Assembly: GCA_002719955.1 (NCBI GenBank)
Contig: PBFW01000008.1
Span: 1-64,000, forward strand
Origin: Deltaproteobacteria bacterium
GTDB taxonomy: Bacteria > Myxococcota_A > UBA9160 > UBA4427
Direction: 5' to 3'
Length of the DNA stretch: 64,000 nt
Shown: one piece after another, positions 1 through 9,188 of the stretch
Position numbering within the stretch: the first letter of the stretch is position 1
How the letters are laid out: the number at the start of each line of letters is the position of its first letter
Notes under the pieces: generated by a model
The model's database searches: none
Seen by the model: the letters and a program-made list of their open reading frames with translations, nothing else
Told to the model about the DNA's origin: nothing
Translations under genes and position numbers: made by a program

Positions 1-708
1 ATCCGCCGGTGAACCCCAGCCGGGTTTCGCAAATTGGCAGGGGTGGTGGATCATGTCCCCCGTGATCACGGCCTGCTGGCCCTTCGATGCGAGGCGGATC
101 GAAACATGTCCCGGCGTATGGCCAGGCGTCTTTTCGAGCCAGATCCCGTCGCACACGCGGTGGTCCGAATCGACGAGGTCGACGAGACCCGCTTCCCAGA
201 TCGGGCGAACGGATTCCGACAGGACCGTCTTCGAAAACTCGTCGTCCTGGCAATCCCAATGGGCCCATTCCTCTCGGGCGAAGAGATAACGGGCATTCGG
301 AAAAGTGGGCTGCCATCGGTTCTCGATGAGAATCGTATTCCATCCGACGTGGTCCACGTGCAGGTGAGTACAGAGTACGGTGTCGATCGATTCCGGGGAG
401 AATCCCGCGGCCTCGAGATCGGTCAGGAATGAACCCTGCAATTGGTTCCAGGCGGTGATGGGCAGATTCTTGTCATTCCCGACGCAGGTGTCGACGAGGA
501 TCCTTCGGGTTGCTGTCTCCACGACGAGGGCGTGGATGCTCCACAGTGCCTCGCCATCGGCGTTCATGAAATGCGGGGCGAGCCAGGGGATCTGGCGGAG
601 GTTCTCGGGGGTCGCTTCTTCGAGTACCCAATCCAGCCCAACGTCTTCGGACTCTTGAATACGTGTTACGCGAAGTTCGCCGATCTTCCAGGAGAGAGGG
701 TTCTTCAT
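1..708 (-). CDS. MBL-fold metallo-hydrolase (3' end beyond window)
   Basis: Reading the minus strand from ATG 708 gives 236 codons open to the window edge, so the C-terminus is missing. The diagnostic metal-binding motif is clear: CTHLHVDHVGW (HxHxDH) near residue 113, followed by a downstream GDMIHHP segment giving the next metal-ligand region. The order and spacing resemble lactonase/N-acyl-homoserine-lactonase-type and general MBL hydrolases with two zinc ions. The start was chosen because the next upstream ATG runs into a stop after 13 codons. The gene lies 34 bp downstream of the D-aminoacylase-like gene on the same strand, so the two are probably co-transcribed and may act on linked amide/lactone substrates. 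The substrate cannot be read from the sequence. Confidence 0.85.
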   Translation of the reverse strand, partial: MKNPLSWKIGELRVTRIQESEDVGLDWVLEEATPENLRQIPWLAPHFMNADGEALWSIHALVVETATRRILVDTCVGNDKNLPITAWNQLQGSFLTDLEAAGFSPESIDTVLCTHLHVDHVGWNTILIENRWQPTFPNARYLFAREEWAHWDCQDDEFSKTVLSESVRPIWEAGLVDLVDSDHRVCDGIWLEKTPGHTPGHVSIRLASKGQQAVITGDMIHHPCQFAKPGWGSPAD

Positions 709-742
709 CTGATGGAAGCTCCGATGGTCGATTGGACAGGGG

Positions 743-2452
743 TCATCGCGCCGCCTGCGGCCCCCGCACCACCTTCCCGGGCAGTGCACCCGTCGGCGTG
801 CCATCCTCATACGTGATCTCGCCGCTCACGATGGTGTAGCGATAGCCGTCGACGTGTTGGATCAAGCGCTTTCCGTTCGCTGGGAAATCATTGACCATCT
901 CGGGCCCGTGGATATGGAGCGCATCGAGATCGATCACATTCAGATCGGCCTTCTTTCCCGCCGCGATGACGCCGCGGTCGTTCAGCCCGTAGAACTCGGC
1001 GGTTCGCTGTGTCTGTTGCTGCACGATCCATTCGATCGGGAATCGATCGCCCTTCGTGCGATCTCGGACCCAGTGGGTCAGCAGGAAGGTCGGCGTGCTG
1101 GCATCGCAGACGAGCGCGCAATGGGCCCCGCCGTCGGAAAGGCCGAAGACGGCCTTTTCATGCATCATCATCGAGCGGATATCATCGAGATTGCCATTCG
1201 CATAACCGAGAAAGGGCATATAGATGAATTCGCCCGAGAGCATCGTGTCGTAGGCGAATTCCGCCGGGCTGACGCCCGCCTTCTTGGCGCGGGCTTCGAT
1301 GCTCTCTTCCGGGTCGGGCTCATAATTCGGGGGTGTCCCGATCGGATACATCATCTGCCAGGCCGAGGTGACCATCTCCGTCGTTCCCGGGACATTTCCC
1401 GGATGAGCTTCTTCGTCGATGATCGCCCGACGGATTTCCGGTCGTCGGAGCTCCACGAGGCGCGCTTCCCGATCCATCTCCGCGAGCGGAAAGAATGAGG
1501 GTTTGAGCCGGAAGGGGTGCAGCGAGCTATCGAAGCAGAAGAGGAGACCTGCCGGGCGTTGGGCGATCTGAGGCGTCAGATTCCCACCCTCTGCAGCGTC
1601 CTTGTCGACGATGGCGAGCAAGCGCCTCCATTGATCCCCGTCGGTGGGACTCTGCAGACACGCGAAGGTGACGGGTCGACCCGTCTCCTTGCCGAGTCGG
1701 CTCATCCAATCGAGCTCCTCGTTTTCGGGTGAGAGGTCGCTCGCGACTCCGAAGACGCCATGGCCGACGAGGCCGAGCGCGCGGCCGATGCCCATGACCT
1801 CGTCCTCTTCGGCGAATGTACCGGGTACGGCATCCCCGTTGTTGGCGACATGCAGGGCCGTTCGCGATGTCGAGAAACCGAGCGCGCCGGCTTCGAGGCC
1901 TTCTTTGACGATTCTCGCCATCTCGGCGATCTCGGCGGGTTCGGCCTTCTCGTTCTTGGCACCGCGATCGCCCATGACGTAGACGCGAAGGGCACCGTGG
2001 GGAATCTGGGCCGCGACATCGACGGAACGTGGCATCCGCTCCAGTGCATCGAGATATTCCGGAAAGCTCTCCCACTGCCAGTCGATGCCCTCGCGGAGAG
2101 CCACACCCGGGATGTCTTCGACACCCTCCATCAGTTGGATCAGAAAATCTTCCTTGCCCGGGCGCACTGGGGCGAAGCCCACGCCGCAATTCCCCATGAT
2201 GACCGTCGTGACGCCATTCCAGCCCGATGGCGTCAAGTGTGGGTCCCAGGTCACCTGCCCATCGTAATGCGTATGGATGTCGACCCATCCGGGGGTGACG
2301 AGAAGGCCCATCGCATCGATCACTCGGCGCGCCTCCCCGAGATCCTTTCCGACGGCGACGATGCGATCGCCATCGACGGCAATGTCCGCCTGGCGCGCGC
2401 GGCCGCCGGTTCCGTCTACTAGCTTTCCACCGCGGATGACGAGGTCGTACAT
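743..2452 (-). CDS. Amidohydrolase, N-acyl-D-amino-acid deacylase family
   Basis: 569 residues, the usual size for the amidohydrolase-3 / D-aminoacylase group. The N-terminus MYDLVIRGGKLVDGTG is the family beta-sandwich start. The metal motif VDIHTHYDGQ (His60, His62) and the conserved NCGVGFAP segment (Cys89) follow, and the C-terminus carries the DGGAHC and KKADLNVIDLD segments typical of the metal-site Asp and closing beta domain. Members hydrolyse N-acyl-D-amino acids or related cyclic amides in the cytoplasm. It is first in a minus-strand pair with the MBL hydrolase. Family assignment is strong; the exact substrate is unknown, and many relatives are of uncertain function. Confidence 0.9.
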   Translation of the reverse strand: MYDLVIRGGKLVDGTGGRARQADIAVDGDRIVAVGKDLGEARRVIDAMGLLVTPGWVDIHTHYDGQVTWDPHLTPSGWNGVTTVIMGNCGVGFAPVRPGKEDFLIQLMEGVEDIPGVALREGIDWQWESFPEYLDALERMPRSVDVAAQIPHGALRVYVMGDRGAKNEKAEPAEIAEMARIVKEGLEAGALGFSTSRTALHVANNGDAVPGTFAEEDEVMGIGRALGLVGHGVFGVASDLSPENEELDWMSRLGKETGRPVTFACLQSPTDGDQWRRLLAIVDKDAAEGGNLTPQIAQRPAGLLFCFDSSLHPFRLKPSFFPLAEMDREARLVELRRPEIRRAIIDEEAHPGNVPGTTEMVTSAWQMMYPIGTPPNYEPDPEESIEARAKKAGVSPAEFAYDTMLSGEFIYMPFLGYANGNLDDIRSMMMHEKAVFGLSDGGAHCALVCDASTPTFLLTHWVRDRTKGDRFPIEWIVQQQTQRTAEFYGLNDRGVIAAGKKADLNVIDLDALHIHGPEMVNDFPANGKRLIQHVDGYRYTIVSGEITYEDGTPTGALPGKVVRGPQAAR

Positions 2453-2571
2453 GAGTGGGTTCTCCGTTTGGACGCGGTTGCGCGCGGGCTGATGCCGTGT
2501 GGAAGGATGGGGCGAAGATATCAGAAGTCAGGGCTTCGGAAATCGACCCGAGGGTCGGAAGTGAGCTGGCC

Positions 2572-2982
2572 CTAGCGTTTCTTCTTCTCGTAGGGGACGA
2601 TCTCGCCGCCCGCGTCCTTCCAGGCTATGAATCCCCCCTCGAGGTGGCTCGCGCGTTGGAGGCCGAGCCGGCCGGCAACGGAACAGGCGAGGGCTGAACG
2701 CCAGCCCGATTGGCAGTAGAAGACGAAGCGTTTGTCCTCTTGAAAGATCGGCTTCGAATAGGGGCTGTCGGGATCGATCCAGAACTCGAGCATGCCCCGC
2801 GGCGCATGGATGGCCCCCGGCAATTGCCCTTCCCGCTGCAACTCGCGGATATCGCGGAGATCGATCACGGCGAGGTCCGGATCGTGGAGCCCATCTCGTA
2901 GCGCCTCCAGCGAGAGGGTTTCGATCTCGGCGTTCGCTTCGTCGAGAAGGGCTTTATAACTGAGGCCATCGCGTATGGTCAT
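2572..2982 (-). CDS. Rhodanese-like domain protein
   Basis: 136 residues forming a single rhodanese domain: AVIDLRDIRELQREGQLPGAIHAPRG (the CH2A-type entry) and an active-site loop FYCQSGWRSA with Cys90 as the presumed persulfide-carrying nucleophile. The C-terminal EGGFIAWKDAGG closes the domain. An AGGAG-type ribosome site sits six bases before ATG 2982, which fixes the start. Single-domain rhodaneses transfer sulfane sulfur to thiols or cyanide. It is transcribed divergently from the DUF3604 gene and 119 bp upstream of the amidohydrolase on the same strand, so it may share a transcript with it. The physiological acceptor is unknown. Confidence 0.9.
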   Translation of the reverse strand: MTIRDGLSYKALLDEANAEIETLSLEALRDGLHDPDLAVIDLRDIRELQREGQLPGAIHAPRGMLEFWIDPDSPYSKPIFQEDKRFVFYCQSGWRSALACSVAGRLGLQRASHLEGGFIAWKDAGGEIVPYEKKKR

Positions 2983-3130
2983 GAGAGATCCTCCTGGCTT
3001 CGCTCCGGATCCTTGAGAGAAGTCTACGCCACTTCCACTCGGGCTCGCTGCCCACGTCTTGCGGCGGGCTGCTGGAAATCCCTAGCCTTGCTCTTCCCGC
3101 CGGATGCCGCGCGGGTGGATGGAGGGAATC

Positions 3131-4963
3131 ATGTCTGGTCTTCGCTGTTTTCTTCGCACTTGCGCATCCGTATCGCTGAATTCGATCTGGGCAATCGGGA
3201 TCCTCGTGGCCGCTCCGAATGCGATCTCCGCGGAGGCAGAAGTTGTGCTGCCCGAGCTCTTCTGGGGAGATACGCATGTGCACAGCTCCTATTCCCTCGA
3301 TGCAAATCTGTTCAACAACTTCAGCCTCGGTCCGGAGAGCGCCTATCGCTTCGCGCGGGGCGAGCGGGTACGAACGGGCAGGGGAGATTCGGCCAAGTTG
3401 AGTCGCCCCCTCGATTTTCTCGTCGTCTCGGACCACGCAGAGTACATGGGCGTGTTCGCGATGATCCGCGATGGACACCCGGCGGTCGCGGGTTCGCAGA
3501 CGGCGAAGAAGGTCAAGCAGTTGATGATCGAGAACCCACTCTTTGGTCCCGACGACATCAACGTGCTCAACGGCCTGTTGAACGGGGATCCGATGGCGAA
3601 GGACGAGAAACTCCAGAGACTCGTCTGGGACGACATGATCGATATCGCGGAACGCATGAATGAACCGGGCCGTTTTACGGCGATCGTCGGTTACGAGTGG
3701 GGCTCGACCCCGGGTGGAAACAACCTGCACCGAAATGTTCTCTTTCGAGATGGCCCCGATCGAACGAAGCAGATCCTCCCCTTCTCCGCCGTCCATAGCG
3801 ATCAGCCGGAGAAGCTATGGGCCTTTCTGGCGGAATACGAACGTCGCACGGGCGGAGAGGCCTTCGCGATCCCGCACAACTCGAATCTGAGCAACGGATT
3901 GATGTTCGCCGTCGAAGATTCGTCGGGCGCTGCGATCGGTATTCCCTACGCGAGGGCACGCTTGCGCTACGAGCCGGTCGTCGAGGTCACACAGATCAAA
4001 GGGGATAGCGAGACACACCCCTTTCTCTCTCCCGACGACGAGTTCGCGGATTTCGACCGCTGGGACAAGACGAACATTTTCGGATTGGCGGGGACCGAGC
4101 CCGAGATGAACGTCGGTAGTTATGCGAGGTCAGCGCTCAAGAATGGATTATTGGTCCAATCGAAGATCGGGGTGAATCCCTTCCGATTCGCCCTGATCGG
4201 GAGCACCGATGCGCATACGTCGCTCGCGACGGCAGAGGAGAACAATTTCTGGGGCAAGACGGCCAATATGCCGCCTGGAAGTGATCGCATGGTCGGCGAG
4301 TTCATTCATCCGCGGAACCCAGGGGACGAAGCGACCATGAATTGGGAACAGGCGGCTGCGGGTTATGCGGGCGTCTGGGCGGCAGAGAATACGCGTGAGG
4401 CGATTTTCGACGCAATGCGGCGAGGTGAGGTCTTCGCCTCGACGGGCCCGCGCATGAATCTCCGCGTCTTCGGGGGGTGGCGGTTCAGTGATGTGGACGC
4501 GCGTTCGAGCAGCCCGGCGCGAGATGGCTATTTGAAGGGCGTGCCGATGGGGGCAGATCTTCCCCCTCGAAGCTCCGGTGGACCCGCTCCGAGCTTTCTC
4601 GTCGTCGCCGCCAAGGACCCCGAGAGCGGCAATCTCCAACGTGTACAGATCGTGAAGGGCTGGATCGATTCCGCCGGTATTGCTCAGGAGAGCGTCGTCG
4701 ATCTGCATGTGGCTGAATCTCTGATAGAGGGGGAAGCGGAGATCTCGGTCGTCTGGCGCGACCCGGATTTCGATGCATCTGCGCTTGCCTTTTATTACGT
4801 GCGAGTACTCGAAGTACCGACACCTCGCTGGAATGCGATTGATGCCGTGCGTTATGGGAAGCCGATCGCCGGAATGCGCGTTCAACATCAGGAACGCGCC
4901 TATACCTCACCGATCTGGTACACGCCGCCAGCGGTCACGAAGGATGTCGCTTCGTCGAACTAA
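3131..4963 (+). CDS. DUF3604 family protein, exported
   Basis: About 611 residues. Start taken at ATG 3131 because a GGAGGG site lies four bases before it; an in-frame ATG at 3104 lacks such a site. A hydrophobic N-terminus (residues about 12-34, ending near AISAEA) looks like a signal peptide. The mature start LFWGDTHVHSSYSLDA has the PHP-like His pair; SDHAEYMG and STDAHTS follow, all resembling metal ligands of PHP-type phosphoesterases. The C-terminal YYVRVLE ... RAYTSPIWYTP block is shared with the second DUF3604 protein at 22.9 kb. DUF3604 proteins are widespread in marine and soil bacteria but their reaction is not established; a periplasmic metal-dependent hydrolase is a reasonable inference. 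Confidence 0.88.
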   Translation: MSGLRCFLRTCASVSLNSIWAIGILVAAPNAISAEAEVVLPELFWGDTHVHSSYSLDANLFNNFSLGPESAYRFARGERVRTGRGDSAKLSRPLDFLVVSDHAEYMGVFAMIRDGHPAVAGSQTAKKVKQLMIENPLFGPDDINVLNGLLNGDPMAKDEKLQRLVWDDMIDIAERMNEPGRFTAIVGYEWGSTPGGNNLHRNVLFRDGPDRTKQILPFSAVHSDQPEKLWAFLAEYERRTGGEAFAIPHNSNLSNGLMFAVEDSSGAAIGIPYARARLRYEPVVEVTQIKGDSETHPFLSPDDEFADFDRWDKTNIFGLAGTEPEMNVGSYARSALKNGLLVQSKIGVNPFRFALIGSTDAHTSLATAEENNFWGKTANMPPGSDRMVGEFIHPRNPGDEATMNWEQAAAGYAGVWAAENTREAIFDAMRRGEVFASTGPRMNLRVFGGWRFSDVDARSSSPARDGYLKGVPMGADLPPRSSGGPAPSFLVVAAKDPESGNLQRVQIVKGWIDSAGIAQESVVDLHVAESLIEGEAEISVVWRDPDFDASALAFYYVRVLEVPTPRWNAIDAVRYGKPIAGMRVQHQERAYTSPIWYTPPAVTKDVASSN

Positions 4964-5022
4964 CGTCTTCTGGAGCGGCGGGGCAGATCGAGCGATTCCG
5001 CTCGCCGAAGGCCTCGACGCGG

Positions 5023-5850
5023 TTAGCGTCCGGAGAATTCTGGCTCGCGCTTCTGGATGAAGGCCTTGATGCCCTCCATCGCGTCTTCGCTCTCGGAACA
5101 GATCTTCTGGAGTTCGACCTCGCGATCGAAGGTCCGAGGGAGATCGCTCGTGATGGCCGTTCGAACGGCGTCCTTTGCGTAGCGAAGTGAGAGGGGCGCA
5201 CGTCCTGCGAGTTCGTTCGCCCAGCTGTGTGCTTCGTCGAGCAGCACTGCCGCCGGGACGATTCGATTGCATAGACCCCACTCTAGACAGCGCGCAGCGG
5301 GGAGCTTCTCGCCTGTCGCGATCAACTCGTAGGCGCGCTTTCGGCCGAGGGTGTTGGCGAGATGCCAGGTCGCACCGCCGTCGGGGATCAGTCCGATCGC
5401 CGCGAAAGCCTGATAGATGTAGGCGTCGTCGGCCATGATCGTCAGATCGCAATTCATCGCATAAGCGCTACCGATTCCCGCCGCGGCGCCCTGAACCGCA
5501 CTGATCCACGGTTTGGTCCCATTCGCGATCGCGAGCAAGACCGGCCGATGGTCTTCATTCAAGTGATCGGTGGTGGTCCGGCCGGGTCCGAGTTCGCTTC
5601 GCAGGTCGGCACCGGCGCAGAAACTACGCCCATTGGCAGCGAGGATCGCGACGCGAATCGCGTCGTCGTCGTTGATCCGGGTGACCGCATCCATCATTTC
5701 TCTGAGCATTGCGACATCCATCGCGTTCAATTTTCGGGGCTCGTCGAGTATGAGGGCCGCGACGGCACCGTCGATTTCGAGTTGGATGTGTTCGTAGCTG
5801 GACAATTTCTTCTCCGGGGTCGAGGGGATGCTTGAGCGAGCTGGGTTCAT
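5023..5850 (-). CDS. Enoyl-CoA hydratase/isomerase family protein
   Basis: 275 residues with the crotonase fold: LDEPRKLNAMD, oxyanion-hole loop SFCAGADL (77-83), VQGAAAGIGSAYAMNCDL and AAIGLIPDGGATW. Compared from memory with mitochondrial hydratase, the two catalytic glutamates appear replaced (Ala in the GIGSAYAMNCD stretch, Phe in YQAFAAIG), while Asp157 in IPDGG matches the catalytic Asp used by PaaG-like isomerases. An isomerase or other crotonase reaction is therefore more likely than classical hydration. It converges on the DUF3604 gene and is followed upstream by the phosphotransferase gene 16 bp away on the same strand, suggesting an operon in acyl-CoA catabolism. Confidence 0.9.
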   Translation of the reverse strand: MNPARSSIPSTPEKKLSSYEHIQLEIDGAVAALILDEPRKLNAMDVAMLREMMDAVTRINDDDAIRVAILAANGRSFCAGADLRSELGPGRTTTDHLNEDHRPVLLAIANGTKPWISAVQGAAAGIGSAYAMNCDLTIMADDAYIYQAFAAIGLIPDGGATWHLANTLGRKRAYELIATGEKLPAARCLEWGLCNRIVPAAVLLDEAHSWANELAGRAPLSLRYAKDAVRTAITSDLPRTFDREVELQKICSESEDAMEGIKAFIQKREPEFSGR

Positions 5851-5866
5851 GCTCGCAAACGGAGTG

Positions 5867-7264
5867 TCAGACCTTGAAGTCGGGGATCGGGTTGTGGCGT
5901 GCGATCGCGGATCCTTTAGGTCCGCATAGCATTAGATATCGACTGGTCCGCCTGTGAAAGAGCCGGAGGAGGGCTTCATCGTGGCGGCCGTCGTCCTCCA
6001 GGACGAATTGTTCGAGGGCTGCATCGCCTTCTTGCCAGGTCGCCGGCCGTGTGCCGAGAAGCTCCTCGAGCTCGTCGAGATTCGCCTGATCGACGGCATC
6101 GCCGATCTCATCGGTTCGCGCGAGATGGCGCGCCAGTCGGAAGAAGATCCGAAATTGGTGCTGCGTGAAGTCGTCCTCGGCTTCGAAGTTGCGCAGCCAG
6201 TCGATCAGATGGGCGTGGGCGACAGCCCCGGTCGAGATCTTGGCCTCGAGCATGGGGACTTCATCGAGATCGATCCCCAGAATCTCCGCGAGAGCCTCCA
6301 TCGCGTAGATATTGGTCTCGGCGCACCACTGCATATTCGTCATGTAGTCCGACCCCGGCGGCGGCGAGGCCAGGGCATCGTGGAAGGCGAGCTGATTGCT
6401 GAGTGTGAAGCAGAAGTGGTAATACTGGATCGCCTTGCGATCGATGGGCTGACCCCCGTGCCCTTCGTAGTGATCATAGAGCGCGTTGAAATCGCCGAAG
6501 CCGAGCACGCTCGTGCGCATCCGGAAGCCGGCGAGGTCCATCATCGGATCACCGATATGACCGATCTCGAGATCGATCGCCGCTGTGACACGGCCGTTCT
6601 CGTGCATCAATTGGCCCGAGTCCCAGACGATGACGGTCTCGCGAATCGGGCCGTCCAGCGGGTTTCGTTTCAACCAGGCCAGGCAGAATTCGAGAAAGGG
6701 GTCGGGCCGCTTCTTGACGGCTCGATAGGCGTCTTCGTAGATTTTCATCCCCAGGCGCCCCGAGTCTTCGGGTCTCTCCGCCCGTAGGATCCCGGCGTCG
6801 ACGAAGGGTTGAATCTCCAGGCGATGGATCTCCGCGAGGATCTCCATATAGTCGTGCATGACGGCGTCGCGCTCGGCGTCATCGGTCTGGTGGAAATGTT
6901 CGACGCCTCGTACGCGATCCATGATGTAGGCGCGCGGGTCGTTACACCATCCATATACCTTCGCGACTCGAATCCCCGCGGCGTAGAGCCCTTCTTGCAG
7001 GTGCATCTCGTGTTCGAGTGGGAAGCCATGGCGACAATCGAGCCGATCCCCTCGCACGCAGAGTTCGAGCTTCTCGCCGTCGACCTCGACTTCGGCGAAC
7101 CAGACGGGTCGCCAGCGTGCCTGTGGGTCGATGTGGGTGACCCGGCCACCGATCTTCCGCTCGATCCAGCGGATCACTTTCTCGGTGCGCACTTCCATGG
7201 GCTCGGAAGGGGGAGGGGGAGAAGTCGAAGCGAGTTCGGGCGTGTCTCGGGAATCCTGCGGCAT
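5867..7264 (-). CDS. APH-like phosphotransferase family protein
   Basis: About 465 residues from ATG 7264, which is preceded by a GGAGGAG site; the open frame extends 40 codons further upstream to 7384 without comparable signals. The protein has the aminoglycoside-phosphotransferase/choline-kinase-like fold: AYIMDRVRG hinge, then AAIDLEIGHIGDPMMDLAGFR, which matches the metal-binding segment DxE..GDP..DLA. The catalytic-loop position reads VIVWDSGQLMHENG, keeping Asp but lacking the usual His and Asn of HxDxxxxN, so kinase activity is uncertain. Such proteins are common beside acyl-CoA dehydrogenase/hydratase genes in soil bacteria. It sits 16 bp upstream of the enoyl-CoA hydratase-like gene. 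Confidence 0.85.
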   Translation of the reverse strand: MPQDSRDTPELASTSPPPPSEPMEVRTEKVIRWIERKIGGRVTHIDPQARWRPVWFAEVEVDGEKLELCVRGDRLDCRHGFPLEHEMHLQEGLYAAGIRVAKVYGWCNDPRAYIMDRVRGVEHFHQTDDAERDAVMHDYMEILAEIHRLEIQPFVDAGILRAERPEDSGRLGMKIYEDAYRAVKKRPDPFLEFCLAWLKRNPLDGPIRETVIVWDSGQLMHENGRVTAAIDLEIGHIGDPMMDLAGFRMRTSVLGFGDFNALYDHYEGHGGQPIDRKAIQYYHFCFTLSNQLAFHDALASPPPGSDYMTNMQWCAETNIYAMEALAEILGIDLDEVPMLEAKISTGAVAHAHLIDWLRNFEAEDDFTQHQFRIFFRLARHLARTDEIGDAVDQANLDELEELLGTRPATWQEGDAALEQFVLEDDGRHDEALLRLFHRRTSRYLMLCGPKGSAIARHNPIPDFKV

Positions 7265-7445
7265 CAGGGGGGCTCCTCCGCATTCGGTCGGATCCCCATT
7301 CTTGCATAAGTTGGCTTCCGGGTCTCTGCTGCGCAGAGCGGTTTGATGCGGCCCTTCGGAACTCCTACGTTCGGTCCGGTCCATCGAGGCCCGTTTCCGG
7401 GGCGATCGAAGTGAAGGGGTTCAGCGTGGCCGGGGAGTCGACGAA

Positions 7446-8642
7446 ATGAGCAGCGGATACGACGAGAACCAGGCCGCTTTCGATGAGGCCCGGCTGATTT
7501 CCGACGCACAGTCGAGTTCGGGTCTCAGCGATTTCGGAGCGGACGAGTTTCGCAGACCGCTCGCAGTCTTGTTGAAATCACTTCGCGAGGAGGCGCCCCT
7601 CAATGAATTCGGCCGAACGCTCATGCGTTCGCGCATTCTCGAGAGTCTCGAGACCCGGCTCAAGACCCAGGATTGGGTCGTGCGTCATCCAGAAATCCTC
7701 GAGGAGGAGATCGTCGCGCCCCTCGTCGTGATCGGCTTGATGCGGACGGGTACGACGATGCTGCAACGGATCATCGCGAGCGATCCCCGCAACCACGCCT
7801 GCATGTGGTGGGAAACGCGCTTTCCCGCTCCGCATCCGGATACCGATTGGAGCCAGCCCGACCCGCGGATTCCGATCGCGGAAGCCGAGGTGGCGGCAAT
7901 CCTCGCGGCCGATCCGCGTCAAGCATCGATCCATCCTTGGGATGCGAACGCACCCGACGAAGAGATCATGCTCCTCGAACATTCGTTCCGGTCTCACGTT
8001 CCCGAGGCTTTCGTCAATATTCCGACCTATCGCAGTTGGATCAACGAGGAGGATTGGACGCCCTCCTATCTCTATCTGAAGAAATTGCTCCAATCCTTGC
8101 AATGGCAGAAACGCCAACGTGGCAATATTCGCGAAAGGTGGGTCCTCAAGACGCCCGGCCATCTTGGCTATATCGACACGCTCTTCGAAGTCTTTCCCGG
8201 AGCGAATGTGATTCAGACGCATCGCGACCCGATCGATACGGTCCCCTCCGCGGCATCGATGAATCATGCGATGTGGGCTCTCTATAGCGACGATTTTGCG
8301 GCGAACGTCGCTGGGGCTCAGTGGCAGGAGCGACTCGCATGGGGAACTGCGCGTTCGATGGAATCCCGTGAGCGCTACGCCGAGGACCGATTCGTCGATA
8401 TCTGGTTCCGCGACGCCATGAAGGACCCGATCGCCGAAATCGAACGCGCTTATGACGTGTTTGGAATCGAGATGACGGATGCTGCACGGGCGGGCATGGA
8501 AAAGTGGCGCGTCGACAATCCGCGAGATGGGCGTCCGCCTCACAAGTACACGCTGTCGGAATACGGGCTCACTGAAGACGGGATCAAGGCTGCCTTTGCA
8601 GCCTATCGAGAGCAATATATCGAGCTGCGGATCGAGGCTTAA
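7446..8642 (+). CDS. Sulfotransferase family protein
   Basis: 398 residues. VVIGLMRTGTTMLQRII (about residues 94-110) is the 5'-phosphosulfate-binding loop of PAPS-dependent sulfotransferases, and ANVIQTHRDPIDTVPSAASM is the 3'-phosphate-binding Arg/Ser motif. WVLKTPGHLGYIDTLFEVFPGA is also typical. ATG 7446 has a GGGGAG site eight bases upstream. These bacterial sulfotransferases (Sulfotransfer_3 type) sulfate lipids, glycans or small hydroxylated molecules, but the acceptor here cannot be inferred. It is transcribed away from the phosphotransferase gene and converges on the SnoaL-like gene, with the two stop codons sharing a TTAA palindrome. Confidence 0.9.
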   Translation: MSSGYDENQAAFDEARLISDAQSSSGLSDFGADEFRRPLAVLLKSLREEAPLNEFGRTLMRSRILESLETRLKTQDWVVRHPEILEEEIVAPLVVIGLMRTGTTMLQRIIASDPRNHACMWWETRFPAPHPDTDWSQPDPRIPIAEAEVAAILAADPRQASIHPWDANAPDEEIMLLEHSFRSHVPEAFVNIPTYRSWINEEDWTPSYLYLKKLLQSLQWQKRQRGNIRERWVLKTPGHLGYIDTLFEVFPGANVIQTHRDPIDTVPSAASMNHAMWALYSDDFAANVAGAQWQERLAWGTARSMESRERYAEDRFVDIWFRDAMKDPIAEIERAYDVFGIEMTDAARAGMEKWRVDNPRDGRPPHKYTLSEYGLTEDGIKAAFAAYREQYIELRIEA

Positions 8643-9097
8643 CCCGGGATCTCGTATCCCTCTGGCAGCGAACCCTGCATGACCGTCTGTTCACAGACGC
8701 GCTCGACGATTCTCCAACCGTCGGCAGTCCGCACGAGCCGATCCACATATCGCCCACCGTTCGTGATGACGAATTGAGGGCCGTCGGGCGTATTTCGACC
8801 CATCGGGGCATGGTAATAACAACGGCTTCGAGCGACGTCTCCGTCGAATTCGATGATCACGTTCGAGACTACGTGGAGGTTGATGGGCCAGCTCTCGAGC
8901 GCGCGGTCGAGCCACACGAGGGTTTCTCGGAAGGGACCTTTTTGTCCACCGGTGGAGGTGTAATCGATCGTTGCTTCGAGAGCGAAGATGCGGTCCATCT
9001 TCGTCCATTCGCGGCGGTCGACCATCTCGGCGTAGAGATTCAGGATCTCTTCGATTTCGATTCGGTCTTGGATCGCCCGGAGGGTCATGTCCTGCAT
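8639..9097 (-). CDS. SnoaL/NTF2-like domain protein
   Basis: 152 residues from ATG 9097, chosen because a GGGAGAAAG site precedes it; the open frame runs on to 9268 without support. Features of the SnoaL-like cone fold: AIQDRIEIEEILNLYAEMVDRREWTKMDRIFALEATIDYTS, then NLHVVSNVIIEFDGDVARSRCYYH and a C-terminal GGRYVDRLVRTADGWRIVERV strand pair. These are pocket proteins (dehydratases, isomerases or binding proteins). It ends four bases inside the sulfotransferase gene. Function unassigned. Confidence 0.87.
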   Translation of the reverse strand: MQDMTLRAIQDRIEIEEILNLYAEMVDRREWTKMDRIFALEATIDYTSTGGQKGPFRETLVWLDRALESWPINLHVVSNVIIEFDGDVARSRCYYHAPMGRNTPDGPQFVITNGGRYVDRLVRTADGWRIVERVCEQTVMQGSLPEGYEIPG

Positions 9098-9188
9098 GGT
9101 CTTTCTCCCTGGTCGTATGGGGTCGGGTACGGGGGAGAATTCTATCAGACGGGGTCGTGGTTGGGGTCCGGTCGGAATGGCGGATCCC

